Assembly: GCA_012031975.1 (NCBI GenBank)
Contig: JAAUSA010000021.1
Location: forward strand, 1-37,806
DNA from: Alkalinema sp. RU_4_3
GTDB taxonomy: Bacteria > Cyanobacteriota > Cyanobacteriia > Leptolyngbyales > Leptolyngbyaceae
Reading direction: 5' to 3'
Length of the DNA stretch: 37,806 bases
The position numbers and the translations under genes are program-made. Within the stretch, counting starts at the first letter, position 1; each line of letters starts with the position of its first letter. Shown here one piece after another: positions 1 through 9,197 of this stretch. A model generated the notes under the pieces. The model was not told the DNA's origin. It ran no database searches and saw nothing but the letters and a program-made list of their open reading frames with translations.

Positions 1-12
1 AACATAAGACTC

Positions 13-1008
13 ATGCAATCCAACCTCACCACACCCATCGGCATCGGCATGATCGGCACCGGCTACGCCGCCAAAGTCCGCGCCGAAGCCATCAATGCCG
101 AACCCCGCGCCAAGCTTGTGGCGATCGCTGGCAACACCCCTGACAAAACCGCCGCCTTCGCCCAAACCCACAACACCCAAGCCCTGCCTTCCTGGTCCGC
201 GATCGTCAACCACCCCGACATCCAAATCGTCGTGATCGCCAACCTCAACCAACAGCATGCCGACATCGCCCGCGCCGCCCTGTTCGCCAACAAGCATGTG
301 ATCGTCGAATACCCCCTCGCCCTCGATCTCTCCACCGCCCAATCCCTACAGTCCCTCGCCGACAACAAAAACCGCCTCCTCCACGTCGAACATATCGAAC
401 TCCTCGGCGGCGTCCACCAGGCCCTCCTCGCCAACCTCACCCGCGTCGGCAATCCCACCTACGCCCGCTACGCCACCGTCACTCCCCAGCGGCCCGCCCC
501 CGCCAAATGGACCTTCCACCACGAACAATTCGGCTTCCCCCTCGTCGGTGCCCTATCGCGCCTCCATCGCTTCACCCACGCCTTTGGGCAGGTCGAAAGC
601 GTCAGCTGCCGCGCCAACTACACCCCCAGTGACACAAACCCCCACCCCTACTACGGTGGCTGCCTCTGCTCCGCCCAGATTGCCTTTAAAAACGGGACGA
701 TCGCCGACATCATCTACGGCAAAGGCGAAACCGTCTGGATTCCCGAACGCAAACTTGAGGTCCAGGGCGATCGCGGTGCCCTCCTCTTCGACGGCGACGC
801 CGGATACTTTATTGATGGCGAGGGCCAGCAAGCGATCGAAGTCGCCAGCCGTCGGGGACTCTTCGCCCGTGATACTGCCGCCGTCTTGGATCACCTATTA
901 GAAGGTGAACCCCTCTACGTCACCTTACAGGAGAGTCTGTACACCCTAAAAGTGGCGGAAGCAACCCGCATCTCCGCTGAATCTGGGCAAATCATCCAGA
1001 TTTCGTAG
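13..1008 (+). CDS. bvdR: Biliverdin reductase (BvdR), Gfo/Idh/MocA fold
   Basis: Likely reduces biliverdin IXalpha to bilirubin with NAD(P)H in the cytoplasm, linking heme and bilin turnover. The 331-residue product has an N-terminal Rossmann dinucleotide site (MIGTGYAAK near residues 13-21), the NLNQQH segment typical of Gfo/Idh proteins and the conserved EYPLAL motif near residue 99. The stretch HVEHIELLGGVHQA and the later SRRGLF and LEGEPLYV segments match what I recall of Synechocystis BvdR closely, so I prefer this over a generic oxidoreductase. Length is normal and the frame is intact. The ATG lies 13 bases from the window edge, so the promoter and any upstream partner cannot be seen. 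No operon with the downstream kinase is evident, since about 200 bases separate them. Confidence 0.85.
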   Translation: MQSNLTTPIGIGMIGTGYAAKVRAEAINAEPRAKLVAIAGNTPDKTAAFAQTHNTQALPSWSAIVNHPDIQIVVIANLNQQHADIARAALFANKHVIVEYPLALDLSTAQSLQSLADNKNRLLHVEHIELLGGVHQALLANLTRVGNPTYARYATVTPQRPAPAKWTFHHEQFGFPLVGALSRLHRFTHAFGQVESVSCRANYTPSDTNPHPYYGGCLCSAQIAFKNGTIADIIYGKGETVWIPERKLEVQGDRGALLFDGDAGYFIDGEGQQAIEVASRRGLFARDTAAVLDHLLEGEPLYVTLQESLYTLKVAEATRISAESGQIIQIS

Positions 1009-1209
1009 AGAATTCAACCCGAACAATACCTAGAAGCCTAGGCCTATTCGACCCCATAATGTTGAATGGGACTGATACTTCTATGGTTTGTTGTGGAACC
1101 ATGAATAAAGGGTTATCTATGCATCTAACGATCGAACAACTGAGGTGATTCACGCCCCTTGGGCCTCACTCTCTATACATTTACCGCCCAATCTTTAGAT
1201 CGAGTTCCC

Positions 1210-2652
1210 ATGACAGAGTGCGCATTCATACCTAGCCCCTCAGAAATGCTGCCGGATGATCCGGTAGTACTTCAGATCATGGTCCATGATTTACAGAAGC
1301 AACTCGATCGCCTCCGTAATCCCACCGCTGGATTCCAGGGTGAAACCCTAGGCAAGCAGACCTCCTCCGCATTCTTGCGCCAATTGCTCGATAGCATTCC
1401 CGACCCAGTTTTTGTCAAAGATGAAGACCACAATTGGGTCATGGTCAACCAAGCCTACTGTCAGCTCATGGGAATCGATCGCCTCGATCGCATCGGCAAA
1501 ACCGACTACGACTTCATGCCCATGGAGCAGGCAGAGCTCGAATGGCTTATGGATGAACATATATTTGCCACAGAAGATGAAGACATCAGCGAAGCCTATC
1601 GGGTCGATGCCCTAGGGGAACCCCAGTATCTTTCCACCAAGAAAATCTGCTTCACCACCGATCAAGGCGAAAAACTGATGGTCGGAGTGATTCGGGACAT
1701 GACCGATCGCAAACAAATCGAAGACCTCGCCCATGATTCCGTCCTCCAGGCCAAGCTCAAAACTCAACAGCTCGCCGAGGCCCTCAAAGAATTGCAGCAA
1801 ACCCAGCTCCAGCTCATTCAAAGCGAGAAAATGTCCTCCCTCGGACAGCTCGTATCGGGCATTGCCCATGAAATTAATAATCCCGTTAATTTCATCCATG
1901 GCAACCTGATCCATGTTCAGCAATATCTCCGGGAATTAACCTTATTGCTATCCACCTATCGCGAATATCAGGCTTTTTTACCCGAGGAAGTATTACAGCT
2001 TGAGCAATATATAGATGTGCAATTTATTTTGCAAGATATCCCCAAGCTGATGGGATCAATGCAGGCTGGCACCCAGCGCATTCAGGACATTGTCTCCTCC
2101 CTAAGACTCTTCTCCCACCTCGATGAATCCGGCTGTAAACCCACCGATATCCATGAAGGGTTAGATTGTACGATTCGCCTCCTAAAAAGCCGTTTGCAGG
2201 CCGACCCCCTTTGTCAGGCGATTTCGATCGAATGTGTCTACGGTGATTTACCCCTAGTGGACTGCTACGGCGGTGAATTAAACCAGGTCTTCATGAATCT
2301 ATTAGTCAACTCGATCGATGCCCTCGCCAGCCGTCAAGCCAGCGTACTCAATACCCGAGACACCTTTGTGCCAATGATTATGGTGACGACAAAACAGATA
2401 CAAAATGAAGTTCTAATTAAAATTACAGACAACGGCACGGGCATTCCCAAGGAAGTTCAAAAACGGATTTTTGACCCCTTCTTCACCACAAAAGCGATCG
2501 GCAAGGGCACAGGCATGGGCCTCCCCATCAGCTACCAAGTGATCGTCGATCGCCACAAAGGCAAACTCAGCTTCACCTCCATCCCCAACGAGGGCACCAC
2601 CTTCAAAATCCAACTTCCCTTAGGTTTGAAAAACAAGACTACAATTGAATAG
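1210..2652 (+). CDS. PAS-domain sensor histidine kinase
   Basis: A soluble two-component sensor kinase that would autophosphorylate and pass phosphate to an unlinked response regulator; none is encoded nearby. From the ATG at 1210 the product is 480 residues. It has one PAS domain after a short N-terminal helix (starting at FLRQLLDSIPDPVFVKD). The phosphoacceptor box is GIAHEINNP with the histidine near residue 220. The HATPase_c domain shows the N box (NQVFMNLLVNSIDA), G1 (DNGTGIP), F box (FDPFFTT) and G2 (GKGTGMGL). No transmembrane segment is seen, so the signal is probably intracellular. The frame also extends to a TTG at 1159, preceded by GAGGTG at 1142-1147, which would add 17 residues; the start is undecided. 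The downstream DUF58 gene begins 20 bases later, suggesting cotranscription. Confidence 0.85.
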   Translation: MTECAFIPSPSEMLPDDPVVLQIMVHDLQKQLDRLRNPTAGFQGETLGKQTSSAFLRQLLDSIPDPVFVKDEDHNWVMVNQAYCQLMGIDRLDRIGKTDYDFMPMEQAELEWLMDEHIFATEDEDISEAYRVDALGEPQYLSTKKICFTTDQGEKLMVGVIRDMTDRKQIEDLAHDSVLQAKLKTQQLAEALKELQQTQLQLIQSEKMSSLGQLVSGIAHEINNPVNFIHGNLIHVQQYLRELTLLLSTYREYQAFLPEEVLQLEQYIDVQFILQDIPKLMGSMQAGTQRIQDIVSSLRLFSHLDESGCKPTDIHEGLDCTIRLLKSRLQADPLCQAISIECVYGDLPLVDCYGGELNQVFMNLLVNSIDALASRQASVLNTRDTFVPMIMVTTKQIQNEVLIKITDNGTGIPKEVQKRIFDPFFTTKAIGKGTGMGLPISYQVIVDRHKGKLSFTSIPNEGTTFKIQLPLGLKNKTTIE

Positions 2653-2671
2653 ACCTCGGATCTAATTGCCC

Positions 2672-3982
2672 ATGCTGCCCACCAGTCCGACATACCTTCT
2701 CCTCCTTGGCCCCGCAGCGATCGCCACGGCCCTCGCGCTCCTGACAGGGAATGTTTCCGGCGCCGTGGGATTGATGCTCCTGGCCGATTTGGTGATTTTA
2801 GGATTGATGATTTTAGATGGATTGCTCAGCCGCCCGGACCTGCCGACGATCGCCCGCAAGCTCCCCCATCGATTGTCGATCGGCCGCGAGAACCCGATCA
2901 CCCTTACCCTCACGGGCAAAGCGCCTAGTCTCGTTCAGATTCGTGACACCCCACCCGCTGAACATTTTCGCATCACGCCAGCGACCCTGACGACGACACT
3001 AGAAGCCGACAGCACCGTCGATCTGACCCACAGCGCCTTCCCGACCTACCGAGGGCAGTACCAATGGGGCGATATCTACCTGCGCCAGCGGAGTCGTTGG
3101 AGACTGGCCTGGATCGATCGCAAAATCCCCGCCCAAGAGACCGTCGCCGTTTACCCTGACCTCCTGGGACTGCGCGCCCTGACCATCCGTATGGCTCTCC
3201 AATCGGCTGGAGCCCTCCGCCAGAAGCGCCGCATCGGCATCGGCACTGAATTTACGGAACTGCGCGACTACAGCATGGGGGATGACCCTCGGTTGATCGA
3301 TTGGAAAGCCACCGCCCGTCGCAGTCGTCCTTTGGTGCGTGTGCTTGAACCCGAACAGGAGCAGACCCTGATCATCATGCTCGATCGCGGTCGGCTGATG
3401 ACGGCCCAAGTGGAAGGCCTGGCTCGGTTTGACTGGGGTTTGAATACGGCGCTGGCCCTGGCGCTTACTGCTCTTCACAGAGGGGATAAAGTGGGGTTTG
3501 CGGTGTTCGATCGCGCCATCCACACCTGGATTCCGCCCCAGCGGGGTCAAACCCATCTGAATCAGTTGATCGATCGCCTTACACCCATCCAGCCTGAACT
3601 GATCGAACCTGACTATATGGGCGCTGTCAGTACGTTGACTGCTCAACAGAGTCGGCGAGCGTTGGTGGTGATGATTACGGATTTGGTGGACCAGACGGCT
3701 TCGGCGGAGCTGCTGGGGGCGATGGGGCGGTTGGCGCCGCGTTATTTGCCGTTTTGTGTGACCTTGCGCGATCCCTTGGTCGATCGTCGGGCGAAGGAGT
3801 TTGCGTCAGATATTGAAGGGAATTATGCCCGTGGTGTGGCGTTGGATATGCTAAAAGATCGAGCCCAGGCCTTTGAGAAGCTGCGGCGGCGGGGAGTGTT
3901 GGTACTCGATGCGCCAGCGAGTCAGGTGTCGGATCAGTTGGTCGATCGGTATTTGCAGTTGAAGCTTCGGAATCAGCTTTAG
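2672..3982 (+). CDS. DUF58 domain-containing membrane-anchored protein
   Basis: Member of the DUF58 family, usually found beside MoxR-type AAA ATPases and von Willebrand A proteins; its biochemical role is not known. Two hydrophobic N-terminal segments (roughly residues 5-24 and 29-48) anchor it in the membrane. The family hallmark RDYSMGDDPRLIDWKATAR lies near residues 195-213, and a vWA-like region follows (IIMLDRGRLM, then VVMITDL). The length of 436 residues is usual. I chose the ATG at 2672 rather than the TTG two codons earlier. It follows the histidine kinase by 20 bases on the same strand. No MoxR ATPase is present in the window. Confidence 0.8.
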   Translation: MLPTSPTYLLLLGPAAIATALALLTGNVSGAVGLMLLADLVILGLMILDGLLSRPDLPTIARKLPHRLSIGRENPITLTLTGKAPSLVQIRDTPPAEHFRITPATLTTTLEADSTVDLTHSAFPTYRGQYQWGDIYLRQRSRWRLAWIDRKIPAQETVAVYPDLLGLRALTIRMALQSAGALRQKRRIGIGTEFTELRDYSMGDDPRLIDWKATARRSRPLVRVLEPEQEQTLIIMLDRGRLMTAQVEGLARFDWGLNTALALALTALHRGDKVGFAVFDRAIHTWIPPQRGQTHLNQLIDRLTPIQPELIEPDYMGAVSTLTAQQSRRALVVMITDLVDQTASAELLGAMGRLAPRYLPFCVTLRDPLVDRRAKEFASDIEGNYARGVALDMLKDRAQAFEKLRRRGVLVLDAPASQVSDQLVDRYLQLKLRNQL

Positions 3983-3994
3983 ATAATCGATAAA

Positions 3995-4027
3995 TAGGGG
4001 AACGATCCTGAATAATCGCCCCCCCTA
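3995..4027. terminator. Imperfect hairpin between convergent genes, possible terminator
   Basis: TAGGGG (3995-4000) and CGAT (4003-4006) pair with ATCG (4015-4018) and CCCCTA (4022-4027), giving an interrupted stem just after the DUF58 stop and before the convergent small ORF. There is no clean T tract on the + side, so intrinsic termination is only a possibility. Confidence 0.35.
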
Positions 4028-4079
4028 AAAACCATTCTCCAATTGACCCAGGGAACTTAATGTATGAAGAAACTAGAAA

Positions 4080-4304
4080 TTAGTAGCTATCGTCACCTTT
4101 AATCGTTTGGACCTCAATTAAGCGATCGGCCAAATTCAACCGATTGGCGATCGCCTGGCGCAGGGACAGCCGAATCGTCGGATCGGCGATCACCTGATTG
4201 GCCATTTCACGGCATTGGGCACCGCTCAGGATATCCATTTCATCGAGCCAGCGGAGCCTGTGATAAATCGTCTTCGGCGAAAGCTGAAGGGTTGCTGCTG
4301 TCAT
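4080..4304 (-). CDS. Small hypothetical protein, helix-turn-helix-like N-terminus
   Basis: A 74-residue protein that I do not recognise as a named family. A near-perfect Shine-Dalgarno (AAGGAGG on the minus strand, 10 bases before the ATG at 4304) strongly supports translation. The N-terminal half (LSPKTIYHRLRWLDEMDIL) has the spacing of a short helix-turn-helix. The C-terminal half is helical and charged (RQAIANRLNLADRLIEVQ). A weak promoter is visible upstream, TTACGA at 4348-4353 and TATACA at 4324-4329 in minus orientation, spaced 18 bases. It could be a small regulator, but nothing nearby confirms a target. Confidence 0.55.
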   Translation of the reverse strand: MTAATLQLSPKTIYHRLRWLDEMDILSGAQCREMANQVIADPTIRLSLRQAIANRLNLADRLIEVQTIKGDDSY

Positions 4305-4609
4305 GGGGAGATGGCCTCCTTAGTGTATAGAAATGGTGGTTATTGCATCGTAACCTTAGGCAGATCTAGCATAACGGTCAGTCAATCGGAGAATAGTAGC
4401 CATTGCGACTACCGTTACTTTTAATCATAAGGGGGATCGATCGATCTCCACCAATGAGAGATATGTGACTATATTTCAAAATGTAATGATTTGGTAATGG
4501 TTTGTTACTAAGGGGGTGGGGGTGAGGCGATCGACCCTCCAACTTGCATAGGCTCCATAGGCCCCGATAGACAAAGCTCCACAAGCAAACACAACCAGGA
4601 GCAATCGCC
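4305..4609. other. Intergenic region between divergent genes, with an inverted repeat
   Basis: About 305 bases carrying the divergent starts of the small minus-strand ORF and the plus-strand membrane protein. TAACGGT (4372-4378) and ACCGTTA (4411-4417) form a perfect 7-base inverted repeat around GTAG/CTAC, followed by CTTTT. This could be a weak terminator or an operator. The rest is AT-rich promoter-like sequence near 4465-4510 and contains no convincing ORF. Confidence 0.4.
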
Positions 4610-5377
4610 ATGGCCTCTCAACAAGCCCCCACTGCCACCCCCACCGCCACCCAAGAAAAACCTAAGCACCCCCTCCAACAGAACGTAACAGCCTCCATGA
4701 TGGTCACCATCCTTATCGTTGCCGTTCTCAGCCCCGTGGCAAAACACCAAATTCGCGAATTTTTCAAAACCAATCACATCAATAATCAACTCAAAGAACT
4801 CTTGGAAGTTCCCGCATTCAGCGCCCTTAAAAAAGCTGATCCCACCGTCTACGATCAAATCGAGAAAGACCTCGCAGTCTCCCTAAAAGCTGACGAACCC
4901 AGCGAAAATCAGAAAAAAATCATCGCTACTGCCCTCAGTAAAGCATTGCCCAAATATGCTGCCCAAGCCTCCGATGATGCCCTGCTCAACTGGACAAAAT
5001 CCCTTCAAAAAGCAGTTTTCCAAGATCCTCAGGCCTGCAAAGCCCAAATAGAAACAGGCACAACCATTAATCTAGACTCCCAGGCAAACCAAGAGCTGAT
5101 GGCTGCAACGGGTGGATTGGTCGAATCCGGTGCCCTGGGTCAAAAGCCTGCTCCCATTGATGCTACCCGGATAGAACAGGGTCTAAGTACCGTCCGATCG
5201 AACATCACAGCAATTCACGGCGATCGCACCGCCCTACTGGCCGACAGTCAGACCATGAAACAGGACCCCAAAAAATCCTGTGCCATCCTAAATGACTTCT
5301 ACGCAGAAATCGCCAAACTCCCCAAGCCTGAAGGCGGCGCAATCCTACGCAACATTTTTGGCAAACAGGCCTCCTAA
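4610..5377 (+). CDS. Hypothetical protein with one N-terminal membrane segment
   Basis: A 255-residue protein not matched to any family I know. After a short Thr/Ala/Pro/Gln-rich cytoplasmic head, one hydrophobic helix (about residues 30-46, from SMMVTILIVAVLSP) would anchor it in the membrane. The rest is a mostly helical soluble domain rich in Ala, Lys and Gln, with two conserved-looking cysteines (QACKAQ and KKSCAIL). The start is well supported by AGGAG eight bases before the ATG. It converges on the ABC permease gene with only six bases between the two stop codons. Function unknown. Confidence 0.65.
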   Translation: MASQQAPTATPTATQEKPKHPLQQNVTASMMVTILIVAVLSPVAKHQIREFFKTNHINNQLKELLEVPAFSALKKADPTVYDQIEKDLAVSLKADEPSENQKKIIATALSKALPKYAAQASDDALLNWTKSLQKAVFQDPQACKAQIETGTTINLDSQANQELMAATGGLVESGALGQKPAPIDATRIEQGLSTVRSNITAIHGDRTALLADSQTMKQDPKKSCAILNDFYAEIAKLPKPEGGAILRNIFGKQAS

Positions 5378-5383
5378 AGATCG

Positions 5384-6439
5384 CTAATTCATCTCCGACA
5401 AATTGATTCTGGGATCGACCGCCTTCAATAACAAATCCGCGATCAAATTTCCCAGAATCAACATCACCGCCCCCATCATCAGACTCGCCATCGTCAAATA
5501 CAAATCCTGGGCCTGCACCGCCTGCAAAATCAAACGCCCCAACCCCGGCCAATTAAAGAAAAACTCCGTAATAAATGCCCCGCTCAGCAAGCTCGCAAAC
5601 TCAAACCCCAGCAGGGTAATCAACGGGTTCACCGCATTGCGCAACGCATGGACATAGATCACCCGTGACTCCGGTAAACCCTTAGCCCTGGCCGTCTGAA
5701 TATAATCCTGGCGCAACACATCCAGCAATTCCCCCCGCATAATCCGCTGCAATCCCGCAAAACCTGTAATGCTCAGGGCGATCGTCGGCAAAATCATATG
5801 CCACAAGATATCCAGCACCTTGCCCAAGGGATTAAGATCATTATGGTAAATACTCGTCATATCCCCCACAGGCAACAGCGGCGACAGCTTCTGCGCCACA
5901 ATCAGCAATAGCAACCCCGTAATAAAACTCGGAAAACCCTGACCAATGTAGCTGATTACCCGGAGCGATCGCTCCACCCAGATATTCCGACTCACCGCAC
6001 TCATAATTCCCAGGGGAATTCCCACGGCCCAGGTAAAGATCAGCGAACTCATGGCGATCAGCAGCGTTGCTGGAATTCTTTCCCATAGCATCTCCGTCAC
6101 CGGACGGTTATAGACCATGCTCGGGCCAAAGTCCCCCCGCGACACAATATTCCACAGCCAAAAGACATATTGCTCCAGCCAAGATTTATCTAACCCCAAC
6201 TGCCGCCGTTTTGCTTCAATAAACTCCGGCGAAATCTTTGGATTCTCCTTCAACGTATCGAGGAAATCCCCCGGCGCCAACTGACAGATAAAAAAGCACA
6301 GCCCCGACGCGATCAACAGTGTCAGCAGCGCCTGCCCCAATCGCTTGTAGATATAAATCGCCGTATCACCCGAGAGCGATCGCCCCAGGTTTTGAGCGAA
6401 GACTTGCAAGGGAGGCGTGGTTTTGGCTGCGGTAGTCAT
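5384..6439 (-). CDS. ABC transporter permease, DppB/OppB (peptide/nickel) family
   Basis: Inner-membrane permease of a binding-protein-dependent ABC importer for peptides, nickel or related substrates. The 351-residue product has the DppB-type N-terminal helix and domain (APGDF, then the RRQLGLDKSWLEQY segment). About six transmembrane helices follow, and the EAA cytoplasmic loop is DYIQTARAKGLPESRVIYVHALRN read across two parts (near residues 240-263). The frame is intact and the length is usual. It starts 27 bases after the apt stop on the same strand, so the two are probably cotranscribed. The other transporter parts (second permease, ATPases, binding protein) are absent from the window, so the substrate cannot be inferred. 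Confidence 0.85.
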   Translation of the reverse strand: MTTAAKTTPPLQVFAQNLGRSLSGDTAIYIYKRLGQALLTLLIASGLCFFICQLAPGDFLDTLKENPKISPEFIEAKRRQLGLDKSWLEQYVFWLWNIVSRGDFGPSMVYNRPVTEMLWERIPATLLIAMSSLIFTWAVGIPLGIMSAVSRNIWVERSLRVISYIGQGFPSFITGLLLLIVAQKLSPLLPVGDMTSIYHNDLNPLGKVLDILWHMILPTIALSITGFAGLQRIMRGELLDVLRQDYIQTARAKGLPESRVIYVHALRNAVNPLITLLGFEFASLLSGAFITEFFFNWPGLGRLILQAVQAQDLYLTMASLMMGAVMLILGNLIADLLLKAVDPRINLSEMN

Positions 6440-6466
6440 GGCGATCGGGGAATAGGGAGAACTGGA

Positions 6467-6979
6467 CTAATATTCAATCAACGAAACGATCGGCACCTGC
6501 GGCAGATTCTTCCGCCCCTCCAAAAAGGTCAACTCACTCAGAAAGGCAAACCCCACCAACTCCCCACCGCCCAGTTCAATCAACTTCGCCGTCGCCGCCG
6601 CCGTACCCCCCGTCGCGATCACATCATCGACGATCAACACCCGCTTGCCCGGCTCGATCGCATCCTTGTGCATCTCCAGGCGATCGGTGCCATACTCCAG
6701 GGCATACTCCACCGAGTAAGCCTCCGACGGCAACTTCCCTGGCTTACGCACCGGCACAAACCCCGCCCCCATTTGACAGGCCATCGGCGCGGCAAAGATA
6801 AACCCCCGCGACTCCATCCCCACAATATAGTCAGGCTTGAAGTCCGCGCATTTCTCGCAGAGGGCATCTATAGTATGTTTGAACCCCTTTGCATCCTTCA
6901 GCAAAGTCGTGATATCGCGGAACAGAATCCCAGCTTTCGGGAAATCGGGGATGTCACGAATCAGCGCTTGGATATCCAT
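6467..6979 (-). CDS. apt: Adenine phosphoribosyltransferase
   Basis: Cytoplasmic purine salvage enzyme that makes AMP and pyrophosphate from adenine and PRPP. The 170-residue product is full length and starts [20 protein letters not shown], as Apt proteins do. It carries the adenine-site region [14 protein letters not shown] and the PRPP-binding signature [14 protein letters not shown] near residues 113-126. It is the first gene of an apparent two-gene unit with the downstream ABC permease. Confidence 0.95.
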   Translation of the reverse strand: MDIQALIRDIPDFPKAGILFRDITTLLKDAKGFKHTIDALCEKCADFKPDYIVGMESRGFIFAAPMACQMGAGFVPVRKPGKLPSEAYSVEYALEYGTDRLEMHKDAIEPGKRVLIVDDVIATGGTAAATAKLIELGGGELVGFAFLSELTFLEGRKNLPQVPIVSLIEY

Positions 6980-7260
6980 AGATTGGCTTAGGAAAATACA
7001 TCAGGCCAAACATACCGCAAAACCGAACCGCAAAACAGAGCCCCATCGAACAGTCTCGCCGCCCATGACCCCGAAATTTCCCCAGGCTGGTCCCAAAAAT
7101 TCTGTTCCCAAACCTTTAGACTGTTATAAGCTGGAGATCGGGGCAAATTTTTAGTATCGATCAACTAGATCGCACCAGGGGAGATAACCGCCCCTGGACC
7201 TAGAGGTTTCCGCCTTCAGAGTTCCTGGCAGTGCATTCCATAGAAAGGTCAAAGTCGAAC

Positions 7261-7626
7261 ATGAGTGGGGCAAACATGACGCTGGCGGATAAGATTAATC
7301 ATCAACGGGTGAAATATATCGTCAGCAGCTACCAACTCGATGGGGATGCTCCCAGTGAGTTTTTAAAACGGCTTGATACCCTCGCCGATGACTATCCCCT
7401 GTCCTGGCTAGAGCTAGCCCTGGCTGAAGTCCTCGTCCTGAACTGGCTGATCGTGCCGATGCCCAGGGGCCTGGAATTTCTCCAAGAGGTCAAGTCTCGC
7501 CTGCAGCAGTGGCGGCGATCGGGCGTCCGCAATCTCCTCACCCCAAGCGAATTCCAGCGGATCACCAATCTCGACCCGACCCCTGTCTTCCGCACCCTCG
7601 CCCTCCACTCCACCATCAAGCGCTAA
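7261..7626 (+). CDS. Conserved hypothetical protein
   Basis: A small helical protein of about 121 residues from the ATG at 7261. Other in-frame starts are GTG 7231 and ATG 7276. It has the sequence character of a conserved cyanobacterial hypothetical (KINHQRVKYIV, FLKRLDTLADDYP, VPMPRGLEFL, LDPTPVFRTL), but I know no function. No membrane segment or catalytic motif is visible. Its stop codon overlaps the convergent comF stop (TAA 7624-7626 against TAG 7623-7625 on the other strand). It is divergent from apt with about 280 bases between them. Confidence 0.65.
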   Translation: MSGANMTLADKINHQRVKYIVSSYQLDGDAPSEFLKRLDTLADDYPLSWLELALAEVLVLNWLIVPMPRGLEFLQEVKSRLQQWRRSGVRNLLTPSEFQRITNLDPTPVFRTLALHSTIKR

Positions 7627-8285
7627 CGCGCCACCACCGCAATTCCCCAGACCCCAAATCCCGCCGCCACCAAGCTCCGCTGCGCCTCCCTGGCCGTGGC
7701 TCCGGTGGTGTAGATATCGTCCACCAGCAGCACCATCGGCTTCACCCCCTGGAACGGGGCAATCGAAAACGCCGATCGCAGATTTGCCTCCCGATCGACC
7801 AGGGACAACCCGTGCTGGGCCGTCGTCGATCGCGATCGCACCAGTAGTCGGCTGTCGAGTATCTGCTTGGTTTCCTGGGCAAAGCCCTGGGCAATCACGG
7901 CGGCCTGGTTATAGCCCCGCGCCTGCCGCTTGACTTCATGCATGGGAATGGGCACCAGTCTCAGTGGCGGCAACCGAGCTGCCCGCCAGCTCCGCCCCAA
8001 CCACTGTCCCAGCAGTTCTCCCACGGCCCGCTGGCCGTCATACTTCATGCCTAAAATTGCCCGCTTCAAGCCCCCCTCATAGGAGCCCCAGGCGAATACA
8101 GGCAGGGGTTCTAGTATGTCTAAGGGCCTTGCCCTAGCCCCACCCAGGAGTAGGCTCTGACAGCTAGGGCAGATCGCCTGCTCATTAGATCGATTGCACA
8201 AAAGACAATCCACCCGGAGGAAAAGATTCAAGGCAGCGTTCCAGGATTGCTTAGACCTTCGTTCGAGGCGATCGCCTAAACCCAT
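7623..8285 (-). CDS. comF: ComF family protein (phosphoribosyltransferase-like)
   Basis: ComF/GntX family member, linked in other bacteria to DNA uptake for natural transformation. The 220-residue product has the N-terminal four-cysteine zinc motif (CLLC then CPSC, residues 34-55). A type I phosphoribosyltransferase fold follows, with the PRPP loop VLLVDDIYTTGATA near residues 185-198 and the family segment YNQAAVIAQGFA. The start is supported by GGGAGGGAG directly upstream of the ATG. It follows ribH by about 60 bases on the same strand. In that gap CTGGT and ACCAG flank an AAGGAGGAG stretch and could form a small hairpin. Confidence 0.85.
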   Translation of the reverse strand: MGLGDRLERRSKQSWNAALNLFLRVDCLLCNRSNEQAICPSCQSLLLGGARARPLDILEPLPVFAWGSYEGGLKRAILGMKYDGQRAVGELLGQWLGRSWRAARLPPLRLVPIPMHEVKRQARGYNQAAVIAQGFAQETKQILDSRLLVRSRSTTAQHGLSLVDREANLRSAFSIAPFQGVKPMVLLVDDIYTTGATAREAQRSLVAAGFGVWGIAVVAR

Positions 8286-8346
8286 TTACTCCCTCCCTTG
8301 ACTGGTCTCCTCCTTTTACCAGATTTTTTTCGCTCAACCGGAGAAT

Positions 8347-8907
8347 TTAAGCCACACCACTGGGAAGGGTCTGGACAAAATTGCCGCTGAGGTTACTGTT
8401 GAGGTTACTGTGGCCCTGGGCGTTGGGCACCGATCGAATGCTGCGCATCAGGCTGGCCATTTCCAGGGCACTCATGCCGTACTCCCAGCCCAGGTTGGCC
8501 TTAATCCCGGCGCGCTCCATGGCCTGCTGCATCGTATCGGTGGTCAATACCCCAAACACCACGGGCACGCCCGTTTGGAAGGAGGCCGCCGCGATCCCCT
8601 TGGAGACCTCCGAGGACACATAGTCAAAGTGGGGCGTCTGGCCCCGAATCACCGCCCCCAGGCAGATCACGGCATCATAGCGCCCGGACAGCGCCAACTG
8701 CCTTGCCACCAACGGAATCTCAAAACTCCCCGGCACCCAGGCATAGTCCACCTGGCTCCCCTCTGGGTCCACATCCACGCCATGGCGTTTCAAACAGTCT
8801 TGGCAAGCGGCCAGCAGCTTCGTCACCACCATGTCATTAAAGCGACCCACGACGATCGCAAACTTAGCGGTCTCAGCCCCCGCAAAGGTTCCCTCAAAAA
8901 TAGCCAT
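8347..8907 (-). CDS. ribH: 6,7-dimethyl-8-ribityllumazine synthase
   Basis: Riboflavin pathway enzyme that condenses 5-amino-6-ribitylamino-uracil with 3,4-dihydroxy-2-butanone 4-phosphate. Motifs seen are GRFNDMVV near the N-terminus, [10 protein letters not shown], the phosphate-binding and catalytic [16 protein letters not shown] with its histidine, and VFGVLTTDT. At 186 residues it is longer than the usual 155-165. The extra C-terminal tail is Asn/Ser-rich and looks flexible ([10 protein letters not shown]). In Synechocystis ribH sits next to psbZ, but here psbZ is more than 10 kb away on the other strand. It is probably cotranscribed with comF. Confidence 0.93.
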   Translation of the reverse strand: MAIFEGTFAGAETAKFAIVVGRFNDMVVTKLLAACQDCLKRHGVDVDPEGSQVDYAWVPGSFEIPLVARQLALSGRYDAVICLGAVIRGQTPHFDYVSSEVSKGIAAASFQTGVPVVFGVLTTDTMQQAMERAGIKANLGWEYGMSALEMASLMRSIRSVPNAQGHSNLNSNLSGNFVQTLPSGVA

Positions 8908-9197
8908 CAGATGATATTACGCAAGGTATTCGGATACTGCATCGACACTATCAGATTACCCAGCTATTGGGATCACTCTCTAGACGGAGGTGAAACTGGC
9001 CTAGGGGATGGTAAGGCGATGGAGATGCTGGATGTCAACTGATGACGTACGCCACCAAGCGGTTTTTGGCCCTGGGAGCGATCTATTATGGGCATGGAAA
9101 TCCTTGGTGATGATGGCCCTCAGAAGGCAGTGCTGCCTGGGGATGTGGCTTTTATGCATTTGTTGTTTTGATCCGATTGCCCTTGAATGACATGTGA

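Noticed and set aside
2999-3646. 215-codon minus-strand frame opposite the DUF58 gene
   Set aside because: No family character or ribosome binding site; the plus strand shows the DUF58 hallmark over the same bases.
6392-6991. 199-codon plus-strand frame opposite apt
   Set aside because: Arg/His-rich antisense translation; apt motifs on the minus strand account for the bases.
8410-9042. 210-codon plus-strand frame opposite ribH
   Set aside because: Antisense to well-conserved lumazine synthase motifs; His/Gly/Arg-rich translation typical of a shadow frame.
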